DNA of 16,279 nucleotides. Origin: JBFMHD01 sp040752395 [NCBI: Candidatus Hydrogenedentota bacterium]. GTDB lineage: Bacteria; JBFMHD01. The position numbers and the translations under genes were made by a program. Positions within the stretch are counted from its first letter, which is position 1. Every line of letters starts with the position of its first letter. This document shows positions 14,413 through 16,279 of this stretch, in pieces. The notes below the pieces were generated by a model that saw nothing but the letters and a program-made list of their open reading frames with translations, did not search any database and was not told the DNA's origin. The stretch lies in the NCBI GenBank assembly GCA_040752395.1, contig JBFMHD010000045.1, positions 1-16,279 of the forward strand, written 5' to 3'.

Positions 14413-14511
14413 GGAGTACTCATAAGCGCGGTTTGCGCTCTACGCTATTCGGTTCTTGGGTTATTGGGTTATTGCGTTTTTGCGCTCTACACAAAGTATG
14501 AAAAACCAGAT
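14413..14511 (+). repeat. 99-bp direct repeat, copy 2 (before the JAMM gene)
   Basis: The second copy of 13409-13507, same orientation and same length, about seven mismatches. It fills most of the gap between the two genes and ends 46 bp before the JAMM start, so each gene of the module has one copy in front of it. Confidence 0.85.
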
Positions 14512-14557
14512 ATTTTTCTTTAGTTTTAACTTTTAACTTTCTATGTGATGTTTTTTT

Positions 14558-14995
14558 ATGCTGAGTATATCTCAAAAACTACTTGATGATATGTTAAATC
14601 ATTGTAAAGGTGATTATCCTTATGAAGCCTGTGGGCTTATCGCAGGAGTAAATTGTAAAGCAATTAAAGTATATCCAATGAAAAACATCTCAGACACAAA
14701 AGAGACCTGTTATAAAATAGACCCACAAGAACAATTAAAAGTATTTAAAGAAATACGAGAACAAAATTACGAGTTATTAGCTATATACCATTCTCATATC
14801 AACACAAAAGCATACCCTTCAATCAAAGATATCTCACTTGCTTTTTATGAAGAAGCTTCTTATATTATTATTTCTCTGAAAAATAGAGAAGTTTTAGATA
14901 TACAATCATTCAAAATTAAAGAGACTAACATTACTAAAGAAGAACTTAATATAATAGAAGGAGGAGCGAACGATTGGTATAAAGATTTATCTTAA
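14558..14995 (+). CDS. JAMM/MPN metalloprotease, Mec-like
   Basis: A 145-residue stand-alone JAB domain, about the size of Mycobacterium Mec (146). The full zinc protease signature is present: E23 in YEACGLIAG, H78 and H80 in HSH, S88 and D91 in HSHxxxxxxxSxxD. Bacterial relatives trim or release ubiquitin-like sulfur carriers, for example freeing cysteine from CysO, often beside a MoeB/ThiF enzyme as here. No signal peptide or membrane segment is seen, so it should act in the cytoplasm. The ribosome binding site is weak (GTGATG before a T run). It ends 26 bp before the right inverted repeat. The substrate is not encoded nearby, so the pathway is inferred only. Confidence 0.88.
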   Translation: MLSISQKLLDDMLNHCKGDYPYEACGLIAGVNCKAIKVYPMKNISDTKETCYKIDPQEQLKVFKEIREQNYELLAIYHSHINTKAYPSIKDISLAFYEEASYIIISLKNREVLDIQSFKIKETNITKEELNIIEGGANDWYKDLS

Positions 14996-15021
14996 TGGTT
15001 AGGAAGAACAAGTTGAAAAAC

Positions 15022-15197
15022 CCTAACCCGAATAAATCGGAAAAGAAATATTACCACGGAATAATCGGAAAAACACCAGACACGGGATCATTCCAGCATT
15101 ATCGGATTGAATTTTATTGAAATACAGAAAAACATTCTGTGTTTCAATGGTAAAATATTTTTGTTGAAAATGTCAAGATTTTATTTGTAAGGTACTA
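15022..15197 (-). repeat. Right copy of the 176-bp inverted repeat
   Basis: Inverted complement of 13194-13369 with about five substitutions. The outermost bases (15195-15197) are the TAG stop codon of the minus-strand GT9 gene, so the element abuts or slightly truncates that gene. Its internal hairpins could act as a terminator for both converging genes. Confidence 0.9.
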
Positions 15198-16187
15198 TTT
15201 CTCTTTTTTATTAATTAACTCCTCAAATTGAGTATAGACGTAATCTGGGGTAATAGATTTCATACATTTGAAATGTTTTCCCGGGCATTTATTTGGTCCG
15301 TGGGGAGAACAGGGTCTGCAGTATAAATCAGTCTCACAGACTATAGAATCAGAATACAATGGATAAAATCCGAATTCTTTAACTGTTGGTCCCATAACAC
15401 AGATACTCGGAACATTAAGACTTGATGCGATATGAACATTTGCAGAATCATTCGCTATAACTACTCTTGCTTTAGAAATTATAAACATTAAATCAGAAAG
15501 ACTTGTTCTACCACACATATTTAATACCCTGTCTTTTATATTAATAATATCCTCTGTCTTCTTACAAATTTCTTCTTCAGATTTTTCACCTGTTATTACA
15601 ACAAAAATACCGTAGTTATTAATAATTTTTCTTCCCAGCTCACCGAACCTCTCAAACGGCCAGCGTTTTGTAGCCCATTTTGCGCCTGGTGAGATAACAA
15701 TAAAATCCTCTGGCAATTTTATATCTTTATCTTTGATAAAATCTGTATTTCTATAAGAAAACTCTCTTATATACTGGTATTTATCACCAAGTAAATCAAA
15801 ATTTCTATCTATTTCATGTATATTATATCTATACTTTATTTTTTTAGTATAAAATAGTTTTCCGCCGCCTTTACAAAATCCTATTCTTTCAGGTATACCG
15901 CCCCAAAAAGCGATTGCACCTGAGCGAAACGATCTGTGCGGCATATATGCGATATCATATTTTATAAGTCTTATTTCTTTTATAAGTTTTATAGTCTCGC
16001 TTATACTTTTCTTATCAAGTTCAAAAATATTATTGATCTCTTTTACCGTCTTGAATAGATCCGATAACCCCTTTTTTATAATAATATCCAATCTCGAATC
16101 AGGAAAATTAAATCTTAATGTATAAATAAAAGGGAGCATAAGAACGAGATCACCTGCAAAAGCTGTTTGGATCACAAGTATCTTCAT
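15195..16187 (-). CDS. Glycosyltransferase family 9, ADP-heptosyltransferase-like
   Basis: A 330-residue GT9 enzyme of the WaaC/WaaF/OpsX group, which adds heptose to the lipopolysaccharide inner core at the inner membrane. Visible are the N-terminal FAGDLVLMLP (acceptor-side Asp), SPGAKWATKRWPFERFGEL (sugar-nucleotide domain) and NDSANVHIASSLNVPSICVMGPT (donor-binding loop). The C-terminal YCRPCSPHGPNKCPGKHFKCM is the Cys/His cluster frequent in heptosyltransferase II-like proteins. ATG at 16187 was chosen since AAGG lies eight bases upstream; a TTG two codons earlier is too close to it. The stop is provided by the edge of the 176-bp repeat. The exact donor and acceptor cannot be told. Confidence 0.9.
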   Translation of the reverse strand: MKILVIQTAFAGDLVLMLPFIYTLRFNFPDSRLDIIIKKGLSDLFKTVKEINNIFELDKKSISETIKLIKEIRLIKYDIAYMPHRSFRSGAIAFWGGIPERIGFCKGGGKLFYTKKIKYRYNIHEIDRNFDLLGDKYQYIREFSYRNTDFIKDKDIKLPEDFIVISPGAKWATKRWPFERFGELGRKIINNYGIFVVITGEKSEEEICKKTEDIINIKDRVLNMCGRTSLSDLMFIISKARVVIANDSANVHIASSLNVPSICVMGPTVKEFGFYPLYSDSIVCETDLYCRPCSPHGPNKCPGKHFKCMKSITPDYVYTQFEELINKKEK

Positions 16188-16210
16188 TAGCAATGCCTTG
16201 GTTATATATT

Positions 16211-16279
16211 AGAAGCAAGAAGCAAGAAGCAAGAAGCAAGATAACGGAAAGAAAGATAACGAAAGAAGCAAGAAGCAAG
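16211..16279. repeat. AGAAGCA tandem repeat at the window edge
   Basis: Four head-to-tail copies of AGAAGCA (16211-16238), an irregular purine-rich stretch with two ATAACG(G)AAAG-like units, then AGAAGCA again to the end. It continues past the window. It is purine-rich on the plus strand and noncoding. The copies are too short and lack spacers for CRISPR. Confidence 0.8.

Larger units (their letters stand above)
13194..15197 (+). mobile_element. ThiF-JAMM module bracketed by 176-bp inverted repeats
   Basis: A 2,004-bp segment: inverted repeat, 99-bp direct repeat, thiF-like gene, 99-bp direct repeat, JAMM gene, inverted repeat. Both genes are on the plus strand, opposite to everything else in the window. 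The repeats have equal length and share the outermost TAGTACC. No transposase or recombinase is inside. It may be a non-autonomous composite element or an invertible segment; no target duplication could be assigned. The right end supplies the stop codon of the neighbouring GT9 gene. Confidence 0.55.

Noticed and set aside
13194-15197. A defence system of the E1/E2/JAB (Bil- or CBASS-like) type
   Set aside because: No E2, ubiquitin-like protein or cyclase is present, and both proteins look like MoeB and Mec of sulfur-carrier metabolism.
16211-16279. CRISPR array
   Set aside because: The repeat unit is 7 bp and contiguous, with no spacers; it is a simple tandem repeat.

Overview
The window is low-GC DNA from a bacterium with a Gram-negative-type envelope. 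The evidence is a GT9 heptosyltransferase-like enzyme and a LolA-fold secreted protein, found beside a PolC-type replicative polymerase, which is best known from Firmicutes, Fusobacteria, Thermotogae and several uncultivated phyla. An uncultivated diderm candidate phylum (for example WOR-3/Stahlbacteria-like or Omnitrophota-like) would fit, but the sequence alone does not settle the taxon.

Layout. (1) 89-7085, minus strand: a tight core operon ispG-proS-polC in which each junction is a 4-bp start/stop overlap. It is read from a promoter that appears to place the mRNA 5' end almost on the ispG start codon. (2) 7374-13062: six gene units, all on the minus strand, separated by seven GC-rich imperfectly palindromic sites of 67-97 bp. 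The sites have GTTRRRY/RYYYAAC-like ends, an asymmetric spacer and a paired inner arm, as integron attC sites do. The genes sit 15-38 bp from the sites, or end inside one. The cargo is typical of chromosomal integrons: three toxin-antitoxin pairs (BrnT/BrnA, HicA/HicB, VapC/VapB), an SDR-family protein, a secreted LolA-like protein and an orphan fragment interrupted by an IS remnant. No integrase is in the window, so by current terms this would be a CALIN (attC cluster without integrase). The ends of each unit are complementary to each other over about 17-22 bp, well beyond the usual 7-bp core, and the complementary sequence differs from unit to unit. (3) 13194-15197: a module of an E1-like ThiF/MoeB protein and a JAMM metalloprotease, bracketed by a 176-bp inverted repeat (about 97% identical). 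A 99-bp direct repeat lies in front of each of its two genes. (4) 15195-16187, minus: a GT9 glycosyltransferase whose stop codon falls inside the right inverted repeat. A 7-bp tandem repeat ends the window.

How the parts relate. The core operon serves isoprenoid synthesis, tRNA charging and replication. The array and the ThiF-JAMM module are accessory. In the array, BrnT looks intact, but HicA and VapC each carry a one-base frameshift and lack a residue usually considered catalytic, while their antitoxins are intact. This looks like toxin decay, though homopolymer sequencing error must be excluded. The attC interpretation, the extended cassette-end repeats and the IR-bracketed ThiF-JAMM module are the points most worth checking.
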